Of a DNA stretch of 64,000 bases, positions 27,856 through 38,576 are shown one piece after another. The translations under genes and the position numbers were made by a program. The stretch lies in NCBI RefSeq assembly GCF_022701175.1, contig NZ_CP078088.1, positions 2,108,001 through 2,172,000 on the forward strand, given 5' to 3'. The notes below the pieces were generated by a model. That model did no database searches. It was given only the letters and a program-made list of their open reading frames with translations, and was not told where the DNA came from. Position 1 is the first letter of the stretch. The number at the start of each line of letters is the position of its first letter. Source of the DNA: Allobaculum sp. Allo2 (lineage in GTDB: Bacteria; Bacillota_I; Bacilli_A; Erysipelotrichales; Erysipelotrichaceae).

Positions 27856-29695
27856 TTATTCTTCATCGTTTTCTTCATACTTCGGATCCGGTCCACGGTA
27901 TCCAATTCGAAGATATTCAGGTAAATCCTTTGAATACGGCAGAAGTGACTTCAATACATCTACCGCGATTTCATCGTCTTTGAACCATTTGAGTTCATCC
28001 AGAACGTACTCCATGTAGCGCTCTGGATTTAAGTCGTTCATTTCAGCCGATCGAAACAAAGTCATAAACGCTGCGACGACTTCCGCACCTTTGATACTCT
28101 TCGTAGTCTGGAAGTTTTTGCGATTGATCACGAATGGCTTTACGGCTCTTTCTGCCACATTATTGTCGATCGGATAATCACCGTCTTCCAGGTACCTTCC
28201 CAACGAGTTCGCTCGATCCATGAAGTACTTGGCTGCTCTGTAGGCGGTGCTTCTTTCCTCGAATCCACTCTGAATCTCCATCATGACTCTTGTGAGTCTT
28301 TCAAAGCAGGGCTTTGAAAGTTCCTGCCGAACTTCGGTTCTCGCCTCGTGCGAGTAAGAAGCAACGTGGGATTCGATGTGGTAGAGCTTCCCGAACAGAG
28401 ACAGGGCTGTGAGCAGAATCTGGAGACCCGGACTGGGTTCGGGTCTCTCTGTTTCGTCCAGCTGGGCTGCCGCTTCTGCGGCCTCTTCGTCGTTCTCCAG
28501 TGTGGTCTTTTCCCACTTCAGGACGTCTGCCTGATACTGCGCGAAGTCTGACCGGACTTTGATGGCTTCGAAGATCTTTCTTCTCGCATGGGCCATACAG
28601 TTGAGCTTTCTGCAGGGGCCATAGTAGTTGGCATATGCATAAAGCCCGTCTGTCATAAGGGCATGACGAAAAGAACCGCCAAGGAGGGCGATTACGAACT
28701 CCTGTTTCTTGTAAGGGAAAAACTTATAGACAGCCATCTGGTTCTCTTCATAGATTCCGCTGACGGCGACAACCATAGAAGACTGTTTTCGATCTTTAAC
28801 CTCCGTGCACTTTAAAACCGTCTCATCCATATGGACGACGTTACAGTTTGGGAGATCCTCAATCATTTGTTTTACGAGGGGCTTCAGATAAAGATCGTAA
28901 GTTTTTCCAGGATGTTGCCCATGGTCTGACGGCTGATCGGCAGTCCCGTGAGACTCAGGTGCTTTTCCTGACGATAGGCCGGGGTTCCCATTACGAACTT
29001 ATCGTAGGCAATTCCCGCGACCATAGAGGAAGTTGCGACACTCTTGTCGATCAGTGCAGGCTCGTCAGGTTCGGCGGTGCGGATGATGGCTTTCCCGTTT
29101 TCATCCGTACACTTGTTTGGGCACGCGACTGTCTCACGCAGCACTTCTTCCAGCCTATAGCGAGCGGGAATCCGATGAATCCTATAGTGACGTTTCATTC
29201 CAACAGTTTTCATCTCACAGCCGCAAACTGGGCAAATGCGCTTTTCCCCTTCTACACTGAAGGTAGTGGTTTCTTTGACCGCTTCCTGCTTTCTGCACTT
29301 GGTGGAAGGTTTTTCTTGCTTCCTTCAACAGAACTGAGCTTTAAATCTTCAGCTTCTTTACGATAGCGGTCTCCCTCTTCCTGATATTTCGCAGCCCGGT
29401 TAAAACAAACATCGGCTTTCAGATCAAGCTGAGCCAGCTGTTTATTCAGAATATTGATATCTGGGCCGCCGTCCTCGTTTTCAGAGTAATCCAGTTTCAA
29501 GGGAACCATCTTTTCCGTAGAAGGACCAAAGCGGCCGCTTTTCACGGCTTTATTGATTTCTTTAGCGAAATAGAGATCCAGGTACATATCCTCAATAAAT
29601 TTGTCTTTCTCTTCTTCCGTCATGGTGCTGATCTGATGATGAAGATCTTCGAGGAGCTCGTTGCGGATTGTCTGGTAAGGGTTCGGCACATTCAT
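27856..29695 (-). CDS. tnpC: IS66 transposase TnpC (copy B, two frameshifts)
   Basis: Same protein as copy A. The break near 29320 (start of the zinc-finger region) is shared with copy A. A second break near 28902 is unique: GGAAAAACTT has five A where copy A has six, ending the frame at MGNILEK. The region broken in copy A (ETERPEPSPGLQ) is continuous here, so each copy can be used to repair the other. Confidence 0.93.
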
Positions 29696-29786
29696 GTATT
29701 AATTTTAACATATTTAGAGCGATAGATAAAGTAAATAGGATGATTTATCTTGATATTCCTTCAAAAAATCATCCTTTTAAATTGGT

Positions 29787-30173
29787 TTAAACATACTTAT
29801 AAGTTCGTGGCAGAAATGCCGGCTGGGGAACAATCGACAGACCGGAAAGCAGAGAAGCCAGCTGCGAACAGTCAATTCGCATGAAGTCGGACTGGTCAGT
29901 GCTGACAGGCCACTGAAGGGAAGATCTGGAGAGTCGCTTATAAACAAGCCAGAATCCATTTCCGTCACGAAGGATACCTTTGATCTTGTTCTTCTGTCGA
30001 TTAACGAAGAGAAAGAGGGATCCATCCAGCGGATCCAGAGCGAGAGGTCCTTGAACCAGGGAGACGTAACCGTCAATTCCTTTGCGAAGGTCAGCAGGCA
30101 TCTGAGCCAGATAGATGTTTTTAACTTTGGAGAAATCGATACCGAGATCGATTGCAGGGATGATTGATTCCAT
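29787..30173 (-). CDS. tnpB: IS66 accessory protein TnpB (copy B)
   Basis: An intact 128-residue frame identical to the copy A protein, with the same hairpin over its ribosome-binding site. The protein itself shows no difference, unlike tnpC, which carries the indels. Confidence 0.95.
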   Translation of the reverse strand: MESIIPAIDLGIDFSKVKNIYLAQMPADLRKGIDGYVSLVQGPLALDPLDGSLFLFVNRQKNKIKGILRDGNGFWLVYKRLSRSSLQWPVSTDQSDFMRIDCSQLASLLSGLSIVPQPAFLPRTYKYV

Positions 30174-30283
30174 GAAAAAGCCTCCTTGAATAAAGGAATT
30201 ATCCCAAGGAGGCGGTCGAGAAAATACCCGTCTTTTATTTGACGCTTACGTATTTATTAACATTCATTTTTTCAAAAGCGAAA

Positions 30284-30320
30284 GGAAAAGCCGAATTCGT
30301 GTACTTTTCGAATTCGGCTT
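30284..30320 (-). terminator. Terminator of the two-component operon
   Basis: A perfect 11-bp stem AGCCGAATTCG/CGAATTCGGCT, followed on the minus strand by TTTTCCTTTC, 52 bases after the kinase stop. IS66 copy B lies just beyond it. Confidence 0.85.
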
Positions 30321-30371
30321 GATTTAAGAGTCCAGAATTATTTCCCGTCTGAATAGCCCGGAGCATTCTCC

Positions 30372-32995
30372 TCATTCTTTTTTCGGAATCGGCAGACAGC
30401 CGGCCTTCTTTTGAAGACTGGTAATCGAGGCCAGAAGCAGCGGATCCGTCTCTGGATTGACGCTTACTGGATTCGTCGTTTTGGAAGTCCGGATTTCCTC
30501 CGTCTTTGTTTCGGGCAGCGGTACAGTGGCTGTTTCCGGTTTCGATGAGGCCTGCATGGTCTCTTCCAGACTGGAAGGCTTTTTGGGTGCAGGTTCTTTT
30601 CCAGTAAGTTCTTCTTCCAGAACAGACGGGCTGGCCGGTTCTTCTTGAACATAAACGTCGTCGACGGCTTCCCCGTTTTGCACGGACGATTCGTCATCCA
30701 GGACAGGCTCCGCTTTGCCGGTATCCGCACGAACCGCACTCTTCTCTTTCGAATCGGCGAGCGGAATGTTTTCGGCCGGATCGAGCGGGAAGCTCATGAT
30801 GGCTTTGAAAATGTCGCCGTCGGTCTGAATGATGAAGTCGCCGTTCTGGACTTCGACAAAGCTTTTGATGATCGCCAGACCCAGACCGCTTCCCGCTTCG
30901 TGACGGCTGGCATCGCCGCGTACGAAACGTTCCATGATCTGTTCGGGATCAAAGTCGAGAATGTCTGCTGACGTATTGCGGAAAATCAGCTCGCAGCTCG
31001 AACCGCGGTTGATCAGGGTAATGAATACGCGGGAGCCGGGCAGCGAATACTTGCGGATATTGGAAAACAGGTTGTCGATGACGCGGACCATCTTGTTCGG
31101 ATCGAGATCGATCATGACCGGTCCGTCCAGATTCATAATCGTTTCGAGCTGTTTTTCCGCCAGCGTATCGATCCATTCGGCCTGCACCTGTTCGACCAGT
31201 TCACACAGATCGATGTGAACGAGATCGAGTACGATATCGCCGCTGGTCGCCTTGGTGATATCAAACAGGTCTTCAATCAGCGAAGCCAGACGGGCGGAAT
31301 AATTTTGAAGATGGCTGGCGTAATGATGAATATCGTCCATGTTGTCGGACATGCTGATGAGCTCGGAATAGCTCTGAATGCCCGCTACTGGCGTCTTCAA
31401 GTCGTGCGAAACGTTGGAAATCAGCTGGGACTTGGACACCTGGCTGGCCAGTCCTTCGTTGCGCGCGTTTTCGTAATTGCCCGCAATATGGACCAGATCA
31501 CTGACGATCGGATTGAACATGCCGGCTTTTTCCGGCTTGAACTCGCTGTAGTTGCCCATGGCCAGAGAATGCGAAGCATCCAGAACGTGCTGAAAATCCT
31601 GCGAGATGGCTTTGGCAATGCCGACTGCAAAAAGAATGGCGATCAGGCAGCTGATCAGCACAGCCGCAATCAGTCCAAAAGGTCGAAAAACAGGACGCCA
31701 AGAAGCATGAATGCTCCCGTCAGAACGATCCATAAAGCAGATAGTATCGTCAGACGGAATACGGGCATGTGCCGGTTTTGCGAAGAGAAGCTTTCAGAAT
31801 CCAGTCCTGGGCATGCACATAACCCCAGTAGCAAAGAGAATCCTGTTCCACAAAAGCTGCCGGACCCATTTTGAAAATGCGCTTAATGTAGAGCGCGATC
31901 AACGCGACAGTCATAAAAACCAGGAACCAGAGCAGAATGACGGTCGCCCAGGCGACCAGTTCCGCCTGCCAGTCGTTCATCGCAAAGGAAAGGTACTGCG
32001 CCTTCAGCGAACCGTTCGCAAAATTCATCGTGACACGGTTCAGGCCTGGGGAAAGAATCGCGTACATACCGCCAAGAACGAGAATCGCAAACAGCGCCTT
32101 CATCCGGCTGAGCTGTGTCAGTAAAGGCAGCCCTTCTTCCAGCCGGTAGCGAAAGAGCAGGACGAACAGAACCACGACGATGGATCCGTATAACATACAG
32201 AAATCAAATCCGGTCTGGTTGACGTCCGCAGCGACGCGGGCGACTACGCCGCCGTTGGGCTGCAGCGTTTTGGGTACGTAGTAATGAATGGAAAAATCGT
32301 CCGGGAGCACCAGCGAATACGCGTATTCGCAGCCGCTTGGCGAATTGCGCCGCTCTTCGGGAACGAGCGCCGGATTGACGAGAATCGAACGCGCCCTCGA
32401 AAAGGAGACGTCCGGCTGAATTGCCCCGGAATACGTGATGCCGCCCGCGGAAGAGCGGATCGTGTAGTCGAGTGCACCGTCGGTCTGGTTATACGAATCT
32501 TTCCAGTTGTGGGAATACTCGTTTCCGCCGTAGCGGATAATCCAGGCGAGGTTGGAATCGCGCGCCAGAGATTCGGCGGAAGAGCGAATGCTGTTGCCGG
32601 CGTTTTCCTCGATGTACTGCCGTATCGTCGAATCGGTTTCCTCATCCGTTTTCAGCCATTCGGTGCCCGGAACTAGCGATCTGGCCCGGACCACCGCCAT
32701 GGCTTCGAGCGACGGGGCCAGCGCTTCGGTAAAGACATCGAGCGTTTCTTCCCCTGCAGGGTAATTTTGGACGTCAGTTTGGTCGCCAGCGTACTCAGGA
32801 TGAGCAGCAAAATGCAAAGCAGGCAGGTAAACACTTTCGCACCGTTCGATTTCCCGCTTTTTTCAGTTCCGGCTTTGCCGATTGAAAGCTGGTGCTGCTT
32901 TTGGGCTCGTCTTCAAAGGCTGTATTCGGCGCGCTCTGCGTGCTGTCCAGACTTGCCGTCGAAGCCGGCTCGATCAGCCGGGCTCCGCTTATCAT
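30372..32995 (-). CDS. Membrane sensor histidine kinase with extended C-terminus (two frameshifts)
   Basis: About 870 residues. A 50-residue cytoplasmic N-terminus precedes a first membrane helix (VFTCLLCILLLILSTLA), then an extracytoplasmic region of about 180 residues, then a cluster of about four more helices and a last one (GLIAAVLISCLIAILFAVGIA). A linker and the dimerisation/phosphoacceptor domain follow with SNVSHDLKTPVAGIQSY (His near residue 530), then N-box VIDNLFSNIRKYS and G-box AGSGLGLAIIKSF. The final 130 residues are Pro/Glu/Ser-rich, beyond a normal kinase end. Breaks lie near 32800 and 31745. It overlaps the response regulator stop (ATGA), so the two form one system. The signal is unknown. 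Confidence 0.9.
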
Positions 32996-33712
32996 GCCGT
33001 CAGAGGATCTTTGCGCATTTTGTAGCCGAGGCCCCAGACCACCTGAATGTACTGCGGCTTTTTCGGATCCTCTTCGATTTTTTCACGCAGTTTTCGAATG
33101 TGGACGGTAATGGTTTCGGTCGAAATCGCATCTTCTTTCCAGACCAGCTCATAAATCTCGGCTGCGGAATAGACACGCTCGGGATGGCGCATGAGCAGTT
33201 CAAGAATCTGGAATTCCTTCGGGGTAAGATGCACCGGCTCATTGCGGACAAACACTTCCTTGGTCATCGGATTCAGAGACAGATCGCGGTTGACGAGCGA
33301 AGCGTTATCGGGTTCATCCTTGGCGTTTTTCATTTCCAGAAAACTGTCGTAGCGGCGCAGCTGCGCCTTGACGCGGGCGAGCAGTTCCATGGACGAAAAC
33401 GGCTTGGTCAGATAGTCGTCGGCACCGATCGTCAGGCCGTTGATCTTATCGACTTCTTCGGATCTTGCCGAAAGGATAATAATCGGGAAATCATAATTTT
33501 ACGGACTTCCTGAATCATGGTCAGACCGTCCATGACCGGCATCATCAGATCGACGATGGCCAGATGAATTTTGTCTCCCGCTTTGCCAAGCTCTTCCAGG
33601 CCCTGTGCGCCGTTGGCGGCCAGCAGGACCTCGTAGTTTTGTGAACGAAGATAAATCGCAATCGCATCGCGAAGCCCTTTTCATCTTCAACAACAAGAAT
33701 CGTATGGTTCAT
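32992..33712 (-). CDS. OmpR/PhoB-family response regulator (two frameshifts)
   Basis: About 240 residues. The receiver domain has ILVVEDEKG (acidic pocket), AIVDLMMPVMDG (phosphoacceptor Asp near residue 52) and the conserved Lys in DYLTKPFSSMELL. The winged-helix DNA-binding domain has LTPKEFQILELLMRHPERVYS and VHIRKLREKIEEDPKKPQYIQ with VWGLGYKM. Shifts near 33683 and 33498 are one-base losses. The start is the ATG at 33712. It is co-transcribed with the kinase. Confidence 0.94.
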
Positions 33713-34101
33713 CGTGTTCCCCTCTTTCTTTTCCTGTCTCCAGACGGATCGGAATTTCCCGTTTGCCTGCCGCGTATGTTCGCGCCAGAGCTTCCAGTCT
33801 GGTTTTATCTTCTAATTCTGGTGTCTGCACAGGCTTTTCTTAAGCAGACACTATGCTTTCAGTATAAAGCGCCGTATGCATCTGCGCGCTTTTTTAAGAA
33901 AACCTTCAGATGGCCGGAAGAATTTTTCCAGAAGCCCTCTGGATGGACCAGATGCGATGCAAGGCTGCAGATAGCTTTCTCCAAACACTCTCCAGTTGGA
34001 GAGAATTCTTGCCGATTTCCGTAAAAAAGCCCCGCAGACTGCGGAGCAAAAGCGCTTCATAAAGCAGGACCATCCAGGGATTCGATCCGCATTTTTTGCC
34101 C
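33713..34101. other. Gap upstream of the response regulator gene
   Basis: It holds the terminator of the membrane protein gene at 34023-34047, a CTCTCC/GGAGAG hairpin near 33987-34002 and presumably the promoter of the two-component operon. I see no gene in it. Confidence 0.5.
34023..34047 (-). terminator. Terminator of the membrane protein gene at 34102
   Basis: GCTCCGCA/TGCGGGGC stem followed by T6 on the minus strand. Confidence 0.9.
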
Positions 34102-34947
34102 TTATCGGACCGCCGTTTTATTGCGTACGGCTTTCTTTTCCCCGGTCCGGTTTTCCTGCAGATCCGAAAGACCGGCCAGCCGGCGCGCTCGATCTTCCAT
34201 CGCCTTTCGTCTGGCCCGCTCGAGCATGACGCTCTGCAGCGAGGTATGTTCCAGACCCGCATTCGCACGGTTTCGATGCTTCGACTTTGGTGCATGCACT
34301 CGTTCGGCGCTTCTGACCGGGCGGCGAAAGCGGATCGGCCGCATGCCGCCGGTACAGAACAGATGGACGCCGGTTATCAGCACGATCAGTAAAAGAATGA
34401 AAACGAGTCTTCGCTCCGGTACGGCAAGCAGACCGAGCAGAAGCAAAACGAAGTACAGCCCCCACCGGCCGGCGCTCGCTTCCCAGTCGCAGCGCGTGAG
34501 CCAGAACCAGCACGGATAGCTCACCAGCAAAACGATCGGTCCGCAAAATACCAGGGTGATCATGCTCGAAACATCCATGAGCAGACCGGCCAATATCTGA
34601 CCAACGACGCACAGGACAAGGTTTCGCATCGCTTCTTCAAATTTAAAGCGGCCGCAGACCATGAGAAAGGAAAGCAGCAGGCTGATCAGAATTGTAAACG
34701 GGATCCGGGATCCTTCCCCGGAAGCCAGAAGCAGGCCGCTGGCCATGCCGACATTGCCGGCGCCAAACCAGAACAGCGAGCTCTTCCAGTACTTTTTATA
34801 TTTCGGCTGCAGTGCCTTGTCCAGAAGCGCGTCCGGTCACAAAATTTCTTCCATCCTGCGCGCCAGGACGAAGCGGACGGAGCCGACCGGCGTTTTGATC
34901 CGTTGTAGACCGCTTTAGGATTTGTCTTTTTGTATTGCCGAGTCCAT
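34102..34947 (-). CDS. Multi-spanning membrane protein with basic C-terminal tail (damaged)
   Basis: About 282 residues. The start is the ATG at 34947 with GCGAGGTGAG upstream. The N-terminal 70 residues are basic and hydrophilic, split by a frame change near 34900 and an in-frame TGA at 34837-34839. After FWFGAGNVGMASG there are about five membrane helices (for example PFTILISLLLSFLMVCG, ILAGLLMDVSSMITLVF, GLYFVLLLLGLLAV, LVFILLLIVLITGVHLF). The tail of 65 residues is Arg/Lys-rich. No family recognised. Confidence 0.65.
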
Positions 34948-35243
34948 GCGCTCACCTCGCTTTCCAGTTTACTGTCTGGTGTCAAAACTTATCCTGTGAA
35001 ATTCTTATCAATTTTGAAAGATTGTCTGTACCGCTTTTTCCGGCAGCCTGCAAGGCAGGCCGGTATCGTGAAAAGCGCATTTCCCGGGGAAACGCGCAGG
35101 ATTTCAGAGAGGAGTCTTGCTCTCTGTACAGACGAGATGAAATCGGGCACTTTTGTACGGCTTCCGATTCTAGATTATTTCTTGTCTGGAATAGATAGTC
35201 TAACTGGATGCCTAGTAGTTTTCAACCGGGCGGCGTTCGGCTT
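34948..35243. other. Gap between the his operon and the membrane protein gene
   Basis: Contains weak hairpins (an AGAGAG/CTCTCT repeat near 35105-35130 and a CCGG-flanked one near 35041) that may end the his transcript, but no clear terminator with a T-run on the minus strand. No gene seen. Confidence 0.4.
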
Positions 35244-35539
35244 TCAGATTGTGCTTTTAAGCGAACGCTTCGCGAGTTCGGCTTCGACTTCATGCCAGCT
35301 GACATCCTTCTGTGCCATCAGCACGCAAAGATGATACAGCAGATCGCCCATTTCGCCGATCAGATGTTCCTTGTCCTGACTGAGCGAGGCGATAATGACT
35401 TCCGTGCACTCCTCGCCGACTTTTTGAGAATCTTTTCTTCGCCTTTTCCAAAAAGATACGCCGTATACGAGCCTTCTTCCGGATTGGCTTTGCGATCCAT
35501 GACGGTTTCGTACAGTTCCTGCATTTCGTTATTCTTCAT
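35244..35539 (-). CDS. hisE: Phosphoribosyl-ATP pyrophosphatase (one frameshift)
   Basis: About 98 residues. It hydrolyses phosphoribosyl-ATP to phosphoribosyl-AMP, the second histidine step. The sequence shows [18 protein letters not shown] and, after a shift near 35430, [12 protein letters not shown] with the metal-binding Glu residues, then [14 protein letters not shown]. The start at 35539 overlaps the hisI stop. It is a separate gene here, not fused to hisI. It is the last gene of the operon. Confidence 0.93.
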
Positions 35540-35881
35540 GCTCTTTCTCCTCAAAGCTTTCCAGCTTGCGATAAAAACAAGTGCGATTGCCCGTATGACA
35601 GGCAGGACCGGTACTTTCTACCTGAACGAGCAGCGTATCCCCGTCGCAGTCCTTGTACATCGACTGAACGATCTGGAAATTGCCGGACGTTTCGCCTTTG
35701 ATCCAGAGCGCATTGCGGCTTCTGGACCAGAAGGTTGCTTTTTCGTTTCCAGCGTCTTTTCCAGCGCTTCTTCATTCATCCAGGCGACCATTAAAACGGT
35801 GCCATCTTTGGCGTCCTGCACAACGGCCGGGATGAGTCCGCCGCCTTTTTCAAAATCGAGATCGAAATCCTTGCCCGTCAT
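35529..35881 (-). CDS. hisI: Phosphoribosyl-AMP cyclohydrolase (one frameshift)
   Basis: About 117 residues. It opens the purine ring of phosphoribosyl-AMP using zinc and magnesium. Seen are [47 protein letters not shown] with the Mg-binding Asp residues and [11 protein letters not shown] with the zinc-binding Cys. The shift is near 35735. The start overlaps the hisF stop and the end overlaps hisE. Confidence 0.94.
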
Positions 35882-36632
35882 CGAACCGCAATCCCCTTTC
35901 CTTTCAAATAGTCTTTAACATCCGTTACGCTCAGCTCATCGTAGTGAAAAAGCGACGCAGCCAGGGCAGCATCCGCGGCGTCTTCTTCAAAGACTGTCGC
36001 AAAATCTTCGAGCTTGCCGCAGCCGCCCGAAGCGATCAGCGGCACGCTGACGGCCTTTCGAACGGCTTTGCACAAATCGAGGTCAAAGCCCTGCTTTGTG
36101 CCGTCCGCATCCATGCTCGTCAGAAGAATTTCTCCGGCGCCAAGACGCACGCCTTCTCGAATCCATTCGATCGCGTCGCGTCCGGTATCGATCCGGCCGC
36201 CGGCTTTGTAGCAGTGCCAGGAACCGTCGGGCTGCCGCTTGGCATCGACCGCCAGCACAATACAGCTCGAACCGTACATGTGCGCGGCCTGTTCGATCAG
36301 TTCGGGATGATCGAGCGCGGCGGAATTCAGAGACACTTTGTCCGCGCCGTGATTGAGCAGATCACGGATCTGTTCGATCGAGGAAATGCCCCGCCTACGG
36401 TCAGCGGAATAAAAACCTGTTCAGCCACGCGGGCTACGGTTTCGACCATCGTCTTGCGGCCCTGCCAGGTGGCTGTAATGTCGAGAAAGACGAGCTCATC
36501 CGCACGCTGGTCGTTATACTTTCTGGCCAGCTCCACCGGATCCCCGACTTCCTGAATGCCTTCAAAATGAACGCCCTTGACGACTTTGCCATCGCGTACG
36601 TCCAGACAGGGAATGATTCGTTTCACTAACAT
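35878..36632 (-). CDS. hisF: Imidazole glycerol phosphate synthase, cyclase subunit (one frameshift)
   Basis: About 251 residues, a TIM barrel. The catalytic Asp residues are in [15 protein letters not shown] (Asp11) and [10 protein letters not shown] (Asp130 equivalent); phosphate loops appear in [13 protein letters not shown]. With HisH it turns PRFAR plus glutamine-derived ammonia into imidazole glycerol phosphate and AICAR. The shift is near 36390. The ATG at 36632 has GGGGAGGAT upstream. Confidence 0.95.
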
Positions 36633-37362
36633 GACGCATCCTCCCCACGCCTTTTCCGGCCGCAATCGCCTCTTTTAAGGAGAGCGATCCGGAATAAATC
36701 GCCTTGCCGGCGATGGCGCCATACAGATTCTGCTTTGCAAGACGCTCAATATCGCTCAGCTGACTGACGCCGCCGGAAGCGACCAGCTGACAGTCTGTAA
36801 AGGAAGAAAGATGCTCCATCAGATCAAAGGAAGGGCCCATGAGCATGCCGTCCTTGCGGATATCCGTAACGATCAAAGTTTGAACACCAGCCTCTTCCAT
36901 CTGTTTTACGGCGTCATCGAGTTCGATGCCGCCATCTTCGAGCCAGCCGGCGACCATGACCCGGCCGTCTCTTGCATCAAGCGAGACGGCGATCCGATCG
37001 CCGTACTCTTCACAAAGGTCCTTGACCATCTGCAAATCTTCCAGAGCCGCTGTGCCCAGAATGATGCGGTGCATGCCATGATCGAGGTAGCGTTTCGCAT
37101 CGGCTTTTGTTCGGATGCCGCCGCCCACTTCCGCTGGAATATGGAGTGCGTTTGCGGCTTTTAAAATGAGTTCATCGTTGACGGGATGACCGGCTCTGGC
37201 GCCGTCCAGATCGACGAGATGAATAAACTCGGCGCCGTCGTTTTCAAACGAAGCGGCGGTGCTCAGCACATCGGCAGCGACCTGACTGGCCTGATTGTAG
37301 TCGCCCTGACGCAGGCGAACCGGCTTGCCGCCGAGAATGTCAATGGCTGGAAAAATAATCAT
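36626..37362 (-). CDS. hisA: ProFAR isomerase
   Basis: About 245 residues, a TIM barrel. Seen are [22 protein letters not shown] (catalytic Asp8), [18 protein letters not shown] and [14 protein letters not shown] (second catalytic Asp). The start at 37362 overlaps the hisH stop. In the frame as given the protein runs on past hisF; a one-base indel near 36650 would give a natural end RGEDASC with a TAG at 36626-36628 that overlaps the hisF ATG. Confidence 0.95.
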
Positions 37363-38002
37363 GCGCCAAACTCCTTTCCAAACCATTCCAGAATACGCAG
37401 TCCCGTCGTTCCGGATTTTTCCGGATGAAACTGGCAGCCCAGAACGTTGTCTTTCCATACGATGGCCGGAACCGTATACGGTCCATAGCTGCAGTACGCC
37501 GCCAGCTCGGACGGATTCCAGTCCATACCCGCGTAGCTGTGGTCGAAATATACGTACGGATCGGCTTCGATTTCTTTCGCGATTGGAAAATTCGAAGCGC
37601 AGTACAGACGGTTCCAGCCGATTTGCGGAACCGGCAGCGTAATCGCTGTTCCGTCTTCATGAAATTCAATCGGCTCCATGGCTTTCACGCTTCCCTGCAG
37701 AAGGCCAAGACCTTCGTGTTCGCCAAATTCAAACGAACGCTCGTACAGAGCCTGCATGCCCAGACAAATGCCGAGCAGCGGGATGCGATCTTCTTTGACT
37801 TTTTCAGAAGCCATGTATACAGGCCGTTTTTGTGCAGAGCGCCGATCATGTCTTCAAACGCGCCGACCCCGGGCAAAATGAGCTTGGAGCAGTCTTCGAG
37901 CTCCGCTGGCGAAGAACCGATTTTCGTCTCCAGACCCAGATGGCTGCAGGCGGACGTCACGGAATGGAGGTTGCCCATTCCATAATCAATAATTCCAATC
38001 AT
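37359..38002 (-). CDS. hisH: Imidazole glycerol phosphate synthase, glutamine amidotransferase subunit (one frameshift)
   Basis: About 214 residues, a class I amidotransferase. [15 protein letters not shown] and LPGVGAFEDMI are in the first frame. The second has the nucleophile Cys in LLGICLGMQAL and the His-Glu pair in LGCQFHPEKSG. It makes ammonia from glutamine for HisF. The shift is near 37815. Confidence 0.95.
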
Positions 38003-38576
38003 TCCAGCACCCCTTTCGTCGACGGCAGACGGTCGCTTTCAATCCGGATGGCCTGACGGATCGCCCGGCCCAGTCCTTTAAAAATGGCTTCGATCTGGTG
38101 GTGATCGTTTTTGCCATACACGTGGACATGCAGCGTCAGCCCCGCGTTAAAGGCGAAGGCGCGCAGAAATTCTTCAATCATTTCCGTGGAAAAGCCGTTG
38201 ATCGATTCCCGGTGAAACTGTACGTCCAGTACAAGATACGGGCGTCCGGAAAAATCGAGATCGACCTGCGCAAGACTTTCGTCCATCGGCAGGCGGCAGT
38301 TTCCGTAGCGGGCAATGCCGCGCTTGTCGCCCAGGGCATTTCGAACGAGGCTTCCTAATAAAATCCCGGTATCCTCGATCAGATGATGGTCGTCCACATC
38401 GACATCGCCGTCCGCTTTCAGACGCAGATCCATGCCGGAATGAAAGGCGAACAGCTCAAGCATGTGGTTAAAAAGCCGATGGGCGTCGCAATGGAGGCTT
38501 CGCCTGTTCCATCGAGATCGAGCGCGATCTCGATCTGGGTTTCTTTTGTAACACGGCGATCATTCGATTTACGCAT
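37999..38576 (-). CDS. hisB: Imidazoleglycerol-phosphate dehydratase (one frameshift)
   Basis: About 192 residues, the monofunctional form without a phosphatase domain. Metal-binding His/Glu clusters are seen as [24 protein letters not shown] and [17 protein letters not shown]. The start ATG at 38576 overlaps the hisC end. The break near 38465 is a missing base in TTAACC. Histidinol-phosphate phosphatase is not encoded in this operon. Confidence 0.95.

Larger units (their letters stand above)
27766..30249 (-). mobile_element. IS66-family insertion sequence, copy B, 2484 bp
   Basis: The reverse-orientation twin of copy A with the same ends, flanked by the 8-bp duplication GTATTTAT (27758-27765 and 30250-30257). 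Reading both copies side by side, I find only a one-base gain in tnpC, two one-base losses (one in tnpC, one between the genes) and two substitutions between tnpB and tnpC. The different target duplications show two independent insertions. Confidence 0.97.

Noticed and set aside
17835-30249. Composite IS66 transposon carrying folA/thyA
   Set aside because: The two copies have different target duplications, each flanking its own copy. A composite unit would show one duplication outside the whole.
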